From NCBI GenBank assembly GCA_017394205.1, contig JAFOPS010000113.1, forward strand, positions 1 to 36,189: a stretch of DNA of 36,189 bases, written 5' to 3'. A model generated the notes under the pieces. That model had not been told where the DNA came from and did no database searches. It saw nothing but the letters and a program-made list of their open reading frames with translations. The translations under genes and the position numbers were made by a program. Source of the stretch: Clostridia bacterium. GTDB taxonomy: Bacteria; Bacillota; Clostridia; Oscillospirales; Butyricicoccaceae. This document shows positions 13,843 through 22,503 of this stretch, piece after piece (position 1 is the stretch's first letter; each line of letters begins with the position of its first letter).

Positions 13843-15431
13843 GTATCCTGATTTCTGACGTCAGGCTTCCTTTTCCCTTCGGAGAAGAGGAAGCCTTGCT
13901 TGCCGCCAGGCGCAGATGCGGTCTGAGCAGAGAATCCGCGCCCTCGGGCCGGATCCACCGGCAGTCCCTTGACCTGCGGCACGGCGGACTTCATGCCATC
14001 TGCACGGTGGAGCTTGAACTGACGGGGGATGAGGCGGCGTTTGTCCGGATGAAAAACGATCCCGCCGTCCGCCTGCGAAAAGCTCCTGTTTTGCCCGCAC
14101 CCGGCGGGGAAGAGCGTCTGAGCGCGCCGCCCGTGATCGTGGGCTTCGGCCCCGCGGGGATGTTTGCCGCGCTGATTCTGGCCCGACGGGGCTATCGGCC
14201 TGTGGTGCTGGAGCGGGGCGCGGAAATGAAAGAGCGGGACCGGGCGGTAGACGCCTTTTTCTCCGGCGGCCCGCTGGATGAGGATTGCAACATCCAGTTC
14301 GGCGAGGGCGGCGCCGGAGCCTATTCCGACGGCAAGCTCACCACCCGCATCGGAGACAACCGCTGCGAGCTGGTCACCGAGATCCTGCGGCAGCACGGCG
14401 CGCCGGAGGACGCGCTGCGGGCTGCCAAGCCTCATATCGGCACTGATCTGCTGAAGGGGATCGTCGTTTCGATCCGAAACGAGATCCGTTCGTTGGGCGG
14501 CACGGTGCGGTTTAGGACCCCGATGCGGGGCCTGATCCTGCAAAACGGCACGCTGCGCGGATTGCGGCTGGACGGGGAAGAGCTCTCCTGCGAAACGGCG
14601 GTGCTGGCCGTCGGTCACAGTGCGCGGGACAGCTTTTCCGCGCTGCTGGAGCAGGGCGTTTTTCTGGAGCCCAAGCCCTTTTCCGTGGGCGTTCGCGCCG
14701 AGCATCTGCAGGAGGAGATCGACCGCGCCCTATACGGGAGATATGCCGGCACGCCCGACCTCCCGCCGGGGGAATATACCCTTTCCCACCGGGAAAACGG
14801 GCGAGGCTGTTATTCCTTCTGCATGTGTCCCGGCGGACAGGTGGTGGCCGCTGCCAGCGAACAGGGCGGTTTGGTCACCAACGGCATGAGCTATCACGCC
14901 CGCGCCGGGCGCAACGCCAATGCGGCGCTGTGCGTCTCGGTGGGACCCGAGGACTATGGGGCCGGCCCGCTGGACGGCGTGGCCCTTCAGCGGAGGCTGG
15001 AGCGCGGCGCCTTTTCGCTGGGAGGCGGCGATTATGCCGCTCCTGTGCAGCTTGCGGGCGATTTTCTCGCAGCCCGGCAGACGACGGCGCTGGGCCGCGT
15101 GACGCCCACATATCCCCGGGGCTGGCAGTTTTGCAGGATGGACGAGCTCCTTCCGCCCTTTGTCTGCGAGATGCTGCGGCGGTCGCTGCCCCGTTTCGGG
15201 GCAAAGCTCCGGGGCTACGACGCGCCAGACGCCGTATTTACCGGCGTGGAGACCCGCACCTCGTCTCCTGTGCGCATCACCAGGGGGGAAAATCTTTACA
15301 GTCTTACTGTTCCCGGCCTGATCCCCTGCGGAGAGGGCGCGGGCTATGCAGGCGGCATCGTCAGCGCCGCCGTAGACGGGATCCGCGCTGCTGAGGCCGT
15401 CATGGCCCGCTGGCGGCCCATCGAACCGTAA
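13839..15431 (+). CDS. COG2509-type FAD-dependent dehydrogenase of unknown substrate
   Basis: This 530-residue flavoprotein has a leader domain of about 95 residues, then an FAD-binding Rossmann motif VGFGPAGMFAALILARRGYRPVVLERG (about 103-128). Further conserved blocks are NIQFGEGGAGAYSDGKL, KPFSVGVRAEH, and the C-terminal TRTSSPVRITRGENLYSLTVPGLIPCGEGAGYAGGI. These define the widespread uncharacterised COG2509 group. The reaction is unknown. It is linked to cdaR by an ATGA overlap, so it is co-expressed with c-di-AMP synthesis genes. Confidence 0.88.
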   Translation: MSILISDVRLPFPFGEEEALLAARRRCGLSRESAPSGRIHRQSLDLRHGGLHAICTVELELTGDEAAFVRMKNDPAVRLRKAPVLPAPGGEERLSAPPVIVGFGPAGMFAALILARRGYRPVVLERGAEMKERDRAVDAFFSGGPLDEDCNIQFGEGGAGAYSDGKLTTRIGDNRCELVTEILRQHGAPEDALRAAKPHIGTDLLKGIVVSIRNEIRSLGGTVRFRTPMRGLILQNGTLRGLRLDGEELSCETAVLAVGHSARDSFSALLEQGVFLEPKPFSVGVRAEHLQEEIDRALYGRYAGTPDLPPGEYTLSHRENGRGCYSFCMCPGGQVVAAASEQGGLVTNGMSYHARAGRNANAALCVSVGPEDYGAGPLDGVALQRRLERGAFSLGGGDYAAPVQLAGDFLAARQTTALGRVTPTYPRGWQFCRMDELLPPFVCEMLRRSLPRFGAKLRGYDAPDAVFTGVETRTSSPVRITRGENLYSLTVPGLIPCGEGAGYAGGIVSAAVDGIRAAEAVMARWRPIEP

Positions 15432-15445
15432 ACGGAGGAACGAAT

Positions 15446-15853
15446 ATGGAACAAAAAGCGCAAGTGGTCCGCAGGGTCGACGACCGCACCGCCATGGTGG
15501 CGGTGACGCGGAAATCGGCCTGCAGCGGCGATTGTCATACCTGTCACGGCTGCCCCCACCCCGATGAAACGGTGGTGGTCCGGGCGGACAATCTCATCGG
15601 CGCCGACGCCGGCGACCAGGTGATCGTGGAGAGCGCCACCGGCCGGGTGCTTCGGCTGGCGATGCTGCTGTATATCATGCCGCTGGTCCTGTTTTTCGCG
15701 GGATATTTTGCGGCGGGCGGCGGCGAGGGCCGCCGGGCGCTGGCAGGCGCGCTGGCCTTTGCGGCGGGGATGGCGGTATGCGTGCTGGTTTCCCGCGGCA
15801 TGAAAAAGAATCATCGGGAGATGCATTTCACCATCTCCCGTTTCGCGGAATAA
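15446..15853 (+). CDS. RseC/MucC-family membrane protein
   Basis: This 135-residue protein has an N-terminal cysteine-rich segment (SACSGDCHTCHGCPHP, about residues 25-40) and two hydrophobic spans (MLLYIMPLVLFFAGYFAAG and ALAGALAFAAGMAVCVLVSRG). This is the layout of RseC/MucC proteins, which in proteobacteria take part in SoxR reduction (with Rnf-type complexes) and sigma-E control. In clostridia the role is not established. The four closely spaced cysteines could carry an Fe-S cluster. GGAGG lies 7 bases upstream of the ATG. Confidence 0.85.
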   Translation: MEQKAQVVRRVDDRTAMVAVTRKSACSGDCHTCHGCPHPDETVVVRADNLIGADAGDQVIVESATGRVLRLAMLLYIMPLVLFFAGYFAAGGGEGRRALAGALAFAAGMAVCVLVSRGMKKNHREMHFTISRFAE

Positions 15854-15881
15854 CGATTTTGAAGGAACGGAAGTGGAAGCT

Positions 15882-16760
15882 ATGCTCAAAAGCATGACCG
15901 GCTACGGCCGGGTCAAGGAGGAAAACGAAGCCCGCGAGATCACGGTGGAGATCCGCTCGGTGAACCATCGCTATCTCGATCTCAATATCAAGGTGCCCCG
16001 GGTCTGCGGCTATCTGGAGGACCCGGTGTCCAAGGCGGCCCAGGCAGCCATTGCCCGGGGCAAGGTGGATATATTCGTCACGGTGCGCGCAAAAGAGGGC
16101 AGCGATATCCGCATCACTCCCAATATGCCCGTGATCCGCGGCTATCTCGACGCGCTGAAGCAGGTCTCCCAGGCCTACGGCGTCAGCGACGAGGTCAACG
16201 CGTTGGCCCTGATCCGCCTGCCTGACGCCATGGAAGAAGATAAGGAAGAGGCCGACGCCGACGAGCTCACCGCCCAGGTGCTGGCGGTGATGGGCAAGGC
16301 GCTGGAGGAATACAATGCCATGCGTGCCCGCGAGGGCGCCCGTCTGTGCGAGGACGTGGCTTACCGCGCCGGGCTTTTGCGGGAATATGTGGACTTTGTG
16401 GAGCAGCGCTCGCCTGAATGCGTCGAGGAATACCGGGCGAAGATCGCCGCCCGCATGGAGGAAATTCTGGACGGCAGCGAGCTTGCCCAGACCCGCATTT
16501 TGCAGGAGGCGGCCCTTTATGCCGACAAGGTCAACGTCACCGAAGAGATCGTCCGGCTCCGTTCCCATTTGGCACAGCTGGATTCCATGCTGAAGAGCCC
16601 CGTTGCCGTGGGCCGCAAGCTGGATTTTCTGGTGCAGGAAATGAACCGCGAGACCAATACCATCGGCTCCAAGGCCAACGATTTCCAGATCGCCAACAAG
16701 GTGGTGGACATGAAGGCCGAGATCGAAAAGATCCGGGAGCAGATCCAGAATCTGGAGTAG
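15882..16760 (+). CDS. yicC: YicC/YloC family endoribonuclease
   Basis: This 292-residue protein begins with the family signature [10 protein letters not shown] and contains [16 protein letters not shown], typical of the N-terminal YicC domain. The C-terminal DUF1732 part includes [37 protein letters not shown] and the final [16 protein letters not shown]. Recent work assigns endoribonuclease activity to the family. ATG 15882 fits the family start; an in-frame GTG at 15873 also has a possible ribosome site. It opens the conserved Firmicute run yicC-remA-gmk-rpoZ. Confidence 0.95.
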   Translation: MLKSMTGYGRVKEENEAREITVEIRSVNHRYLDLNIKVPRVCGYLEDPVSKAAQAAIARGKVDIFVTVRAKEGSDIRITPNMPVIRGYLDALKQVSQAYGVSDEVNALALIRLPDAMEEDKEEADADELTAQVLAVMGKALEEYNAMRAREGARLCEDVAYRAGLLREYVDFVEQRSPECVEEYRAKIAARMEEILDGSELAQTRILQEAALYADKVNVTEEIVRLRSHLAQLDSMLKSPVAVGRKLDFLVQEMNRETNTIGSKANDFQIANKVVDMKAEIEKIREQIQNLE

Positions 16761-16773
16761 AGCGGGGGTTTTT

Positions 16774-17040
16774 ATGAAACTGATCAACATCGGCTTCGGC
16801 AACATGGTCTCGGCCAACCGGCTGGTGGCCATCGTCAGCCCCGAGTCGGCGCCCATCCGGCGCATCATTTCCAAGGCGAAGGAGAGCAATATGCTCATCG
16901 ACGCCACCTACGGGCGGCGTTCCCGCAGCGTTCTGATCACCGATTCCGATCACGTGATCCTTTCGCCGATCCAGCCCGAGACCATCGCAAACCGCCTGTA
17001 CAGCGAGGATGAAGAAGAAGAGGAAGAGGAAGATGAGTAG
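16774..17040 (+). CDS. remA: RemA family extracellular-matrix regulator (DUF370)
   Basis: This 88-residue protein shows the complete RemA core, [28 protein letters not shown] and [31 protein letters not shown]. In Bacillus RemA is a DNA-binding activator of matrix genes that assembles into ring-like oligomers. In clostridia the gene is kept beside gmk even without matrix operons. The C-terminus is a run of acidic residues (about 78-88), partly because its last codons carry the ribosome site of gmk, whose start overlaps by 8 bases. Confidence 0.95.
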   Translation: MKLINIGFGNMVSANRLVAIVSPESAPIRRIISKAKESNMLIDATYGRRSRSVLITDSDHVILSPIQPETIANRLYSEDEEEEEEEDE

Positions 17041-17626
17041 AAAAGGCACGCTTTTTGTCGTTACCGGCCCCAGCGGCGCCGGGAAGGGAACGGTGCTTGG
17101 AAAGGTATTTGAAAGCACCGATCACCTGTATTTTTCCGTTTCCGCCACCACCCGCGCCCCTCGCGAGGGAGAGGTGGACGGCGTCCATTATCACTTTATC
17201 ACCCGGGAGCAGTTTGAATCGCTGATCGAAAACGACCGCCTTCTGGAATATGCCGAATATGTGAACAACTATTACGGCACGCCGCTGGCTCCCGTGGAGG
17301 AGCATCTGGCCCAGGGCGACGATGTGGTGCTGGAGATCGAGATCCAGGGCGCCCGCAAGGTCAAGGCCCGACGGCCAGACGCCGCGCTGGTGTTCATCGC
17401 GCCGCCCTCCTTCGAGGAGCTGGAAAACCGGCTTCGCGGACGGGGCACCGAGAGCGAGGAGACCATCCTCCGCCGGATGGAGACCGCCCGGCGGGAATGT
17501 GCCGGGATGGAGGACTTTGAATACATCGTCCTCAACGACCGGGTGGAAGATGCCGCCTGCGAGCTGAAAAGCATCATCACGGCCTATCGCTGCCGCCGGG
17601 AAAACCGGGATTTTTCGTTGAATTGA
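17033..17626 (+). CDS. gmk: Guanylate kinase
   Basis: This 197-residue enzyme converts GMP (and dGMP) to GDP with ATP. The P-loop [10 protein letters not shown] is at about residues 11-20. The GMP-binding block [20 protein letters not shown] and [11 protein letters not shown] are present, as is a lid [18 protein letters not shown] 17033 is used because GAGGAAG is just upstream; the start lies inside the remA tail. Confidence 0.97.
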   Translation: MSRKGTLFVVTGPSGAGKGTVLGKVFESTDHLYFSVSATTRAPREGEVDGVHYHFITREQFESLIENDRLLEYAEYVNNYYGTPLAPVEEHLAQGDDVVLEIEIQGARKVKARRPDAALVFIAPPSFEELENRLRGRGTESEETILRRMETARRECAGMEDFEYIVLNDRVEDAACELKSIITAYRCRRENRDFSLN

Positions 17627-17657
17627 ATCAAATCGATTAAGATAAGGAGAGAATAAC

Positions 17658-17888
17658 ATGCTGCATCCTTCCATGACCGAACTGCTGAAAAAGGTGAATA
17701 ACCGCTATCTGCTGGTCAACGTCACCGCCCGCCGTGCCCGCGACATCGCGGAAGAGGCCGAGCTCAACGAGGAAAAGCTCACCGAAAAGCCGGTGAAGCT
17801 GGCGCTGGACGACATCATCAGCGGAAAGATCGTCGCCAAGCCCGTTGACGAGGACGAAATGGCGGACAACATCCATTACGATCTCTGA
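17658..17888 (+). CDS. rpoZ: RNA polymerase omega subunit
   Basis: This 76-residue protein has the omega core: N-terminal MTELLKKVNNRYLLVNVTARRAR, with the helix ARDIAEEAEL and then KPVKLALDDIISGKI. Omega helps assemble the beta-prime subunit into RNA polymerase. AAGGAGAG lies before the ATG. Its position between gmk and priA is conserved; the coaBC gene usually found between rpoZ and priA is absent here. Confidence 0.95.
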   Translation: MLHPSMTELLKKVNNRYLLVNVTARRARDIAEEAELNEEKLTEKPVKLALDDIISGKIVAKPVDEDEMADNIHYDL

Positions 17889-17893
17889 GACGC

Positions 17894-20368
17894 ATGACCG
17901 GTCCGGCTTTGGTGGCCCGCGTTGCGGTATCGGCGGCGGTCTATTCCATAGACCGCCTCTATGATTATATTGTCCCCGAGGAGATGACCGCCTCTGTCCG
18001 GGAGGGGCAGCGGGTGATCGTCCCCTTCGGCGCGGGCAACCGCAGGGCGAACGGCATCGTTCTGGAGCTGCATCGCACCGTCCCGGACCGGAAGCTGAAA
18101 GCCCTGGAATTCGCCTTTTCCGACGAGATCATGCTCTCGCCGGAGCAAAAGGAGCTGGCGCTCTGGCTGTGCAGACGGTATTTCTGCACTTTTTTCCAGG
18201 CGGCCGACGCCCTTTTGCCGCCGGGGATCTGGGGCCGCAGGCCTGAGACCTACCGGTTCTGCGCGGCCTCTCCGGAGGAGGCGATGGCGGGGCAGACCGC
18301 CAAAAAACGCCGCATTCTGGAAACAGTCCTTCAGGCGGAAACCCCGCTGACCGCCGCCGAGATCATCCGGCAAAGCGGCCTGGCGCGCATCTCCGCCGAG
18401 CTGCGGCAGCTTTGCGCCGCGGGGATCCTTGAGGAGGAGCGGCACGATCCGGCGGTTTCTCACGAGCGCACCATCCGGATGATTTTCCCGGCGCTCCCGC
18501 CGGAAGAGATCGCGGCGGCGCTTGGGAAAAAGGGCATGACGCCCCAGCGCAGAGCCGTGCTGGACTGTGTGCTTGCCTCCGGCCCGCTGCCGGAAAAAGA
18601 GATCTGTTACCGCACCGGCGTCACGTCTGGCGTCGTCCGTTCACTGGTCGGAAAGGGCGTCCTCCGGGTGGAGGAAGCGCCCATGAGCCGTCTTCCGGCG
18701 GAGGTTTCCGGCCCGTCGGAGGAGGTCGTCCTCAACGGTGAGCAGCAGGCCGCTTTTGCCGGGCTGCTGTCCCTTGCCGAAACGGGGCGGGCCGAGGCCG
18801 CGCTGCTCCACGGGGTGACGGGCAGCGGCAAAACGCTGATTTACATCCGTCTGATCCGCGCCATGCTGGAGCGGGGGAAAAGCGCCCTGCTTCTGGTGCC
18901 CGAGATCGCGCTGACGCCCCAGATCGTGGCGCGCTTCCGGCGGCAGTTCGGACAGCAGGTGGCGGTGGTGCACAGCGCCCTGACACAGGCCCAGCGGCGG
19001 GAGGAGTACTTCCGCATCCTGCGGGGCGAGGCGCGGGTGATCATCGGGACCCGTACCGCCGTTTTCGCGCCGGTGCAGGAGCTGGGCTGCATCATCCTCG
19101 ACGAGGAGCAGGAGCCCAGCTACCATTCCGAGACCGATCCCCGTTACCATGCCCGCGAGGTGGCAAAATACCGGGCCGCCCGGGAAAACTGCCTGCTCCT
19201 TTTGGGCTCCGCCACCCCCTCGGTAGAAAGCTATTACGCCGCCTGCCAGGGAAAATATCATTTGTTCACACTGAAAAAGCGCTACGGCAGCGTTCCGCTG
19301 CCCGAGACGCTGCTGGCCGATATGCGCGGTCAGCTCAAGCGGGGCGACCCCTCCCGCATCAGCGACCGTCTGCGCGAGGAGCTTCAGGCCAACCTCGACC
19401 GGGGAGAGCAGAGCATCCTGTTCCTTAACCGGCGGGGCAGCGCCCGCATGGCCGCCTGCGTCGATTGCGGCTATGTCCCCGTCTGCAATAATTGCAGCGT
19501 TGCCATGGTCTATCACGGCCGCAACGGGCGGCTGATGTGCCACCATTGCGGCCATTCGATCCCCCTGCCGGAGACCTGCCCTCAGTGCGGCGGCAGCCAT
19601 ATCCGGCTCATCGGTTCGGGCACCCAGCGCATCGAAGAGGACCTGCAGGAGCTTTTTCCCCGGGCCCGCATCCTGCGGATGGACGCCGACACCACCGAGG
19701 GCCGCACCTCTCACGAGGCGCTGCTGGAGCGGTTTTCCAAAGGCGAGGCCGATATTTTACTGGGGACGCAGATGGTGGCCAAGGGGTTGGATTTTCCCAA
19801 CGTGACGCTGGTGGGCGTGCTGGAGGGCGACCTTTCCCTTTACAGCGGCGATTATCACGCTGCCGAGCGCACCTTCTCTCTGCTGGCGCAGGTGGTGGGG
19901 CGGGCCGGACGGCGCGGCGTCCGCGGACGGGCCGTCATTCAGACCTATACGCCGCAGAATCCCGTGATCCTGGCGGCAGCCGCGCAGGATTACGAGGGCT
20001 TTTACGAAAAAGAGATCCTCACGCGTGAGGCGCTGCGCACGCCGCCTTTTGCCGATCTGTTCGTGTTCCGCTTCGGCGGAAAGCGGGAGGAGGCCGTTTT
20101 TCAGGCGGCACAGCGGTTTGCAGCTTTTTTGCGGGACAGGCTGCGCACTTGTCCCGATCTGGAAACGAGCGTACTTGGCCCTACGCCGGCAGTGCCGGCA
20201 AAGGTCAATCAACGATATTATTACCTGGTCTCGGCGCGGGGGAGGGCGTCGGCGGAAAGCCGCCGCTTCACCGGAAAGATGCTGGCCGCGGCGGAGCAGA
20301 TGCTCCGCACGCCCGGCGCCACCGTCTCGGCCGAGATCGATCCTATGGATTCGTTTGGAGGAAACTGA
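17894..20368 (+). CDS. priA: Primosomal protein N' (replication restart helicase PriA)
   Basis: This 824-residue 3'-5' helicase reloads the replisome at stalled forks. Visible parts are an N-terminal 3'BD domain (AVYSIDRLYDYIVPEEM), a winged helix insert, Walker A GVTGSGKT (307-314), Walker B with DEEQEPSY, and GSATPSVES. A zinc-binding insert has eight cysteines (CVDCGYVPVCNNC, CHHCGHSI, CPQCGG, about 522-580). Helicase motifs TQMVAKGLDFPNVTLVGVL and QVVGRAGRRG follow. DEEQ in place of E. coli DEEH is a conservative difference. It starts 5 bases after the rpoZ stop with only a weak ribosome site, so it is probably coupled to rpoZ. Confidence 0.97.
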   Translation: MTGPALVARVAVSAAVYSIDRLYDYIVPEEMTASVREGQRVIVPFGAGNRRANGIVLELHRTVPDRKLKALEFAFSDEIMLSPEQKELALWLCRRYFCTFFQAADALLPPGIWGRRPETYRFCAASPEEAMAGQTAKKRRILETVLQAETPLTAAEIIRQSGLARISAELRQLCAAGILEEERHDPAVSHERTIRMIFPALPPEEIAAALGKKGMTPQRRAVLDCVLASGPLPEKEICYRTGVTSGVVRSLVGKGVLRVEEAPMSRLPAEVSGPSEEVVLNGEQQAAFAGLLSLAETGRAEAALLHGVTGSGKTLIYIRLIRAMLERGKSALLLVPEIALTPQIVARFRRQFGQQVAVVHSALTQAQRREEYFRILRGEARVIIGTRTAVFAPVQELGCIILDEEQEPSYHSETDPRYHAREVAKYRAARENCLLLLGSATPSVESYYAACQGKYHLFTLKKRYGSVPLPETLLADMRGQLKRGDPSRISDRLREELQANLDRGEQSILFLNRRGSARMAACVDCGYVPVCNNCSVAMVYHGRNGRLMCHHCGHSIPLPETCPQCGGSHIRLIGSGTQRIEEDLQELFPRARILRMDADTTEGRTSHEALLERFSKGEADILLGTQMVAKGLDFPNVTLVGVLEGDLSLYSGDYHAAERTFSLLAQVVGRAGRRGVRGRAVIQTYTPQNPVILAAAAQDYEGFYEKEILTREALRTPPFADLFVFRFGGKREEAVFQAAQRFAAFLRDRLRTCPDLETSVLGPTPAVPAKVNQRYYYLVSARGRASAESRRFTGKMLAAAEQMLRTPGATVSAEIDPMDSFGGN

Positions 20369-20369
20369 A

Positions 20370-20840
20370 ATGGCTATCCGCAATATCGTCAAGGTGGGGG
20401 ACGAGATCCTCACCAAAAAATGCCGTCCCGTCACCGATTTCAACCAGCGGCTGTTCACGCTGCTGGACGACATGCACGACACGCTGGCGGCCGCCGAGGG
20501 CGCCGGACTTGCCGGGCCGCAGGTGGGGATTCTGCGCCGCCTCGCGCTGGTGATGGTGGAGGACGAGAGCTATCTGGAGATCATCAATCCCGAGATCGTC
20601 GCCAGTGAGGGCGAACAGGAGGGCAGCGAGGGCTGCCTCAGCGTCCCGGGGAAATACGGTATGGTCAAGCGCCCCATGAAGGTCACGGTCCGCTATCAGG
20701 ATCGGGAGCAGAACTGGCACGAGCGCGAGGCCGAGGGCTTCACTGCCCGGGCCTTCTGCCACGAGATCGACCATCTTGACGGTCATCTTTACACCGAGAT
20801 CGTCGACGGCCCGCTTCTGGACACGGAGGAAGCGGAATGA
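20370..20840 (+). CDS. def: Peptide deformylase
   Basis: This 156-residue metalloenzyme removes the formyl group from new polypeptides. The three motifs are present: GAGLAGPQVG (usual GxGLAAPQxG, with Gly in place of the second Ala), EGCLSVPG with the metal-binding Cys, and HEIDHLDG with two His ligands and the catalytic Glu. GGAGG lies before the ATG, inside the priA end. It is followed by fmt with an ATGA overlap, pairing the formylation and deformylation steps. Confidence 0.96.
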   Translation: MAIRNIVKVGDEILTKKCRPVTDFNQRLFTLLDDMHDTLAAAEGAGLAGPQVGILRRLALVMVEDESYLEIINPEIVASEGEQEGSEGCLSVPGKYGMVKRPMKVTVRYQDREQNWHEREAEGFTARAFCHEIDHLDGHLYTEIVDGPLLDTEEAE

Positions 20841-21769
20841 GGCTGGTTTTCATGGGGACGCCGGAGTTTGCCGTGGCGTCGCTGCAGGCGCTGCTGGACG
20901 CCGGTCATGAGATCGCTGCCGTCTACACCCGGATGGACACCCCGAAAAACCGCGGGATGAAGCTGCTTCCGCCGCCGGTGAAGGTGCTGGCACAGGCGCG
21001 CGACATTCCCGTTTTTCAGCCCAAAAACCTGCGGGGTGAAGAAACGCAGGCGCAGCTTCGCGCACTTGCGCCCGACGCCGTGATCGTCGCGGCCTACGGG
21101 CGGCTTCTGCCTCAGGCCGTGCTGGACGTCCCGCGTTTCGGCTGTCTGAACGTCCACGCCTCGCTGCTGCCCAAATATCGGGGCGCGGCCCCCATCAACG
21201 CCTGCATTTTGAACGGCGAGACCGAGAGCGGCGTTACCATCATGCAGATGGACGCCGGTCTTGACACCGGCGACATGCTTTTGCCCGCCGCCCTGCCGAT
21301 CCTGCCAGACGAGCCCTTCGGCAGTCTGCACGACCGGCTGGCAAAGCTGGGCGGCGAGACGATCGTGCGGGCGCTGGCTCTTTTGGAGCGGGGCGAGCTG
21401 AAGGCCGTCCCTCAGCCGAAGATTGGCGCGAGCTACGCGCCCATGATCCGCAGCGAGGATTGCAAGCTGTCTTTCGATCTGCCCGCAAAGCGGGTGGCCT
21501 GCGCTGTTCGGGCTTACGATCCCCAGCCCGGGGCCTTCGCCCTTTTGGGCGAAACCAAGATGAAGCTGTTCGGCGCTTCCGTGGCGGAGGACGAGGGCAG
21601 CCTCGGCGCGCCGGGGCAGATCCTTGCGGTGGACAAAAGCGGCGTTTGCGTGGCCTGCGGCCGGGGGGCCGTGCGGGTGGCGCAGGTGCAGGGGGCGGGA
21701 GGCAAACGGATGCCCGCCGATGCCTTTTTCCGGGGACATCAGAGCCTTTTGAACGAAATCTTCCGATAA
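20837..21769 (+). CDS. fmt: Methionyl-tRNA formyltransferase
   Basis: This 310-residue enzyme formylates initiator Met-tRNA using 10-formyl-THF. The N-terminal MRLVFMGTPEFAV, the catalytic region NVHASLLPKYRGAAPINACILNGE, and GVTIMQMDAGLDTGDML are diagnostic. The C-terminal OB-like domain (about 205-310) contains VRAYDPQPGAF. It overlaps def by 4 bases. Confidence 0.96.
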   Translation: MRLVFMGTPEFAVASLQALLDAGHEIAAVYTRMDTPKNRGMKLLPPPVKVLAQARDIPVFQPKNLRGEETQAQLRALAPDAVIVAAYGRLLPQAVLDVPRFGCLNVHASLLPKYRGAAPINACILNGETESGVTIMQMDAGLDTGDMLLPAALPILPDEPFGSLHDRLAKLGGETIVRALALLERGELKAVPQPKIGASYAPMIRSEDCKLSFDLPAKRVACAVRAYDPQPGAFALLGETKMKLFGASVAEDEGSLGAPGQILAVDKSGVCVACGRGAVRVAQVQGAGGKRMPADAFFRGHQSLLNEIFR

Positions 21770-21822
21770 CGAAACTTTTTGCTTCATACGGCGGTCTAAC
21801 GCTCCGACCAGGAGGATTGATT

Positions 21823-22503
21823 ATGGATTATACCTATCTGATTCTGATCCTTCCGGCGCTGATCTTTTCGATTTGGGCGCAGGCAAGGGTCAAGTCCGCT
21901 TTTCAAAAATATTCCGCCGTCCGCGCCGGAATGAGCGGCATGGCCGCGGCGCAGATGGTGCTGCGGTCGGGCGAGGTCGCCGACGTGGCCGTGCGTCCCA
22001 TCAGCGGCAACCTGACGGACAATTACGATCCCCGCAGCAAGGTGATCAGCCTTTCCCAGCCCGTTTACGGCGCCGACAGCGTCGCCGCCGTGGGCGTGGC
22101 GGCGCATGAAGCGGGACACGCCGTCCAATATGCCCGGGGCTATGCACCGGTGAAGGTGCGCAACGCGGTGATCCCCGTGTCGCAGTTCGGCGCCGCGTTT
22201 TCCTGGCCGCTTCTGATGCTGGGCTTGCTGCTGAGCAGCCAGAAGCTGATGCTTGTGGGCATTCTGCTGTTTTCGGCGGCGGTGCTCTTTCAGCTTTTGA
22301 CCCTCCCCGTGGAGTTCGACGCTTCCCGCCGGGCCCTTCGCGCGCTGGAGGATTGCGGCCGCTTCAGCGAGACGGAGCTCGACGGCGCCCGCAAGGTGCT
22401 TCGGGCGGCGGCGCTGACTTATGTGGCGGCCCTTGCCGTTTCGGCGGCGCAGCTTTTGCGGCTGCTGATGATCTTCGGCGGAAACGGACGGCGCAGAAGA
22501 TGA
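21823..22503 (+). CDS. Membrane zinc metallopeptidase, YugP family
   Basis: This 226-residue protein matches the Zn_peptidase_2 (YugP) family. It has an N-terminal membrane segment (YLILILPALIFSIWAQ), the conserved DNYDPRSKVISLS region, and the zinc site HEAGHAVQY (residues about 91-99). Two or three more C-terminal membrane spans follow (WPLLMLGLLL, LMLVGILLFSAAVLFQLLTLPVEFDASRRAL). The LPVEFDASRRA block is typical. The substrate is unknown. It has a consensus AGGAGG site. It often sits between fmt and rsmB in Clostridia and overlaps rsmB by 4 bases here. Confidence 0.9.
   Translation: MDYTYLILILPALIFSIWAQARVKSAFQKYSAVRAGMSGMAAAQMVLRSGEVADVAVRPISGNLTDNYDPRSKVISLSQPVYGADSVAAVGVAAHEAGHAVQYARGYAPVKVRNAVIPVSQFGAAFSWPLLMLGLLLSSQKLMLVGILLFSAAVLFQLLTLPVEFDASRRALRALEDCGRFSETELDGARKVLRAAALTYVAALAVSAAQLLRLLMIFGGNGRRRR

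Noticed and set aside
19093..19116. PriA Walker B reads DEEQ rather than DEEH
   Set aside because: Gln for His at this position is a conservative difference, and all other helicase and zinc motifs are intact. There is no sign of inactivation.
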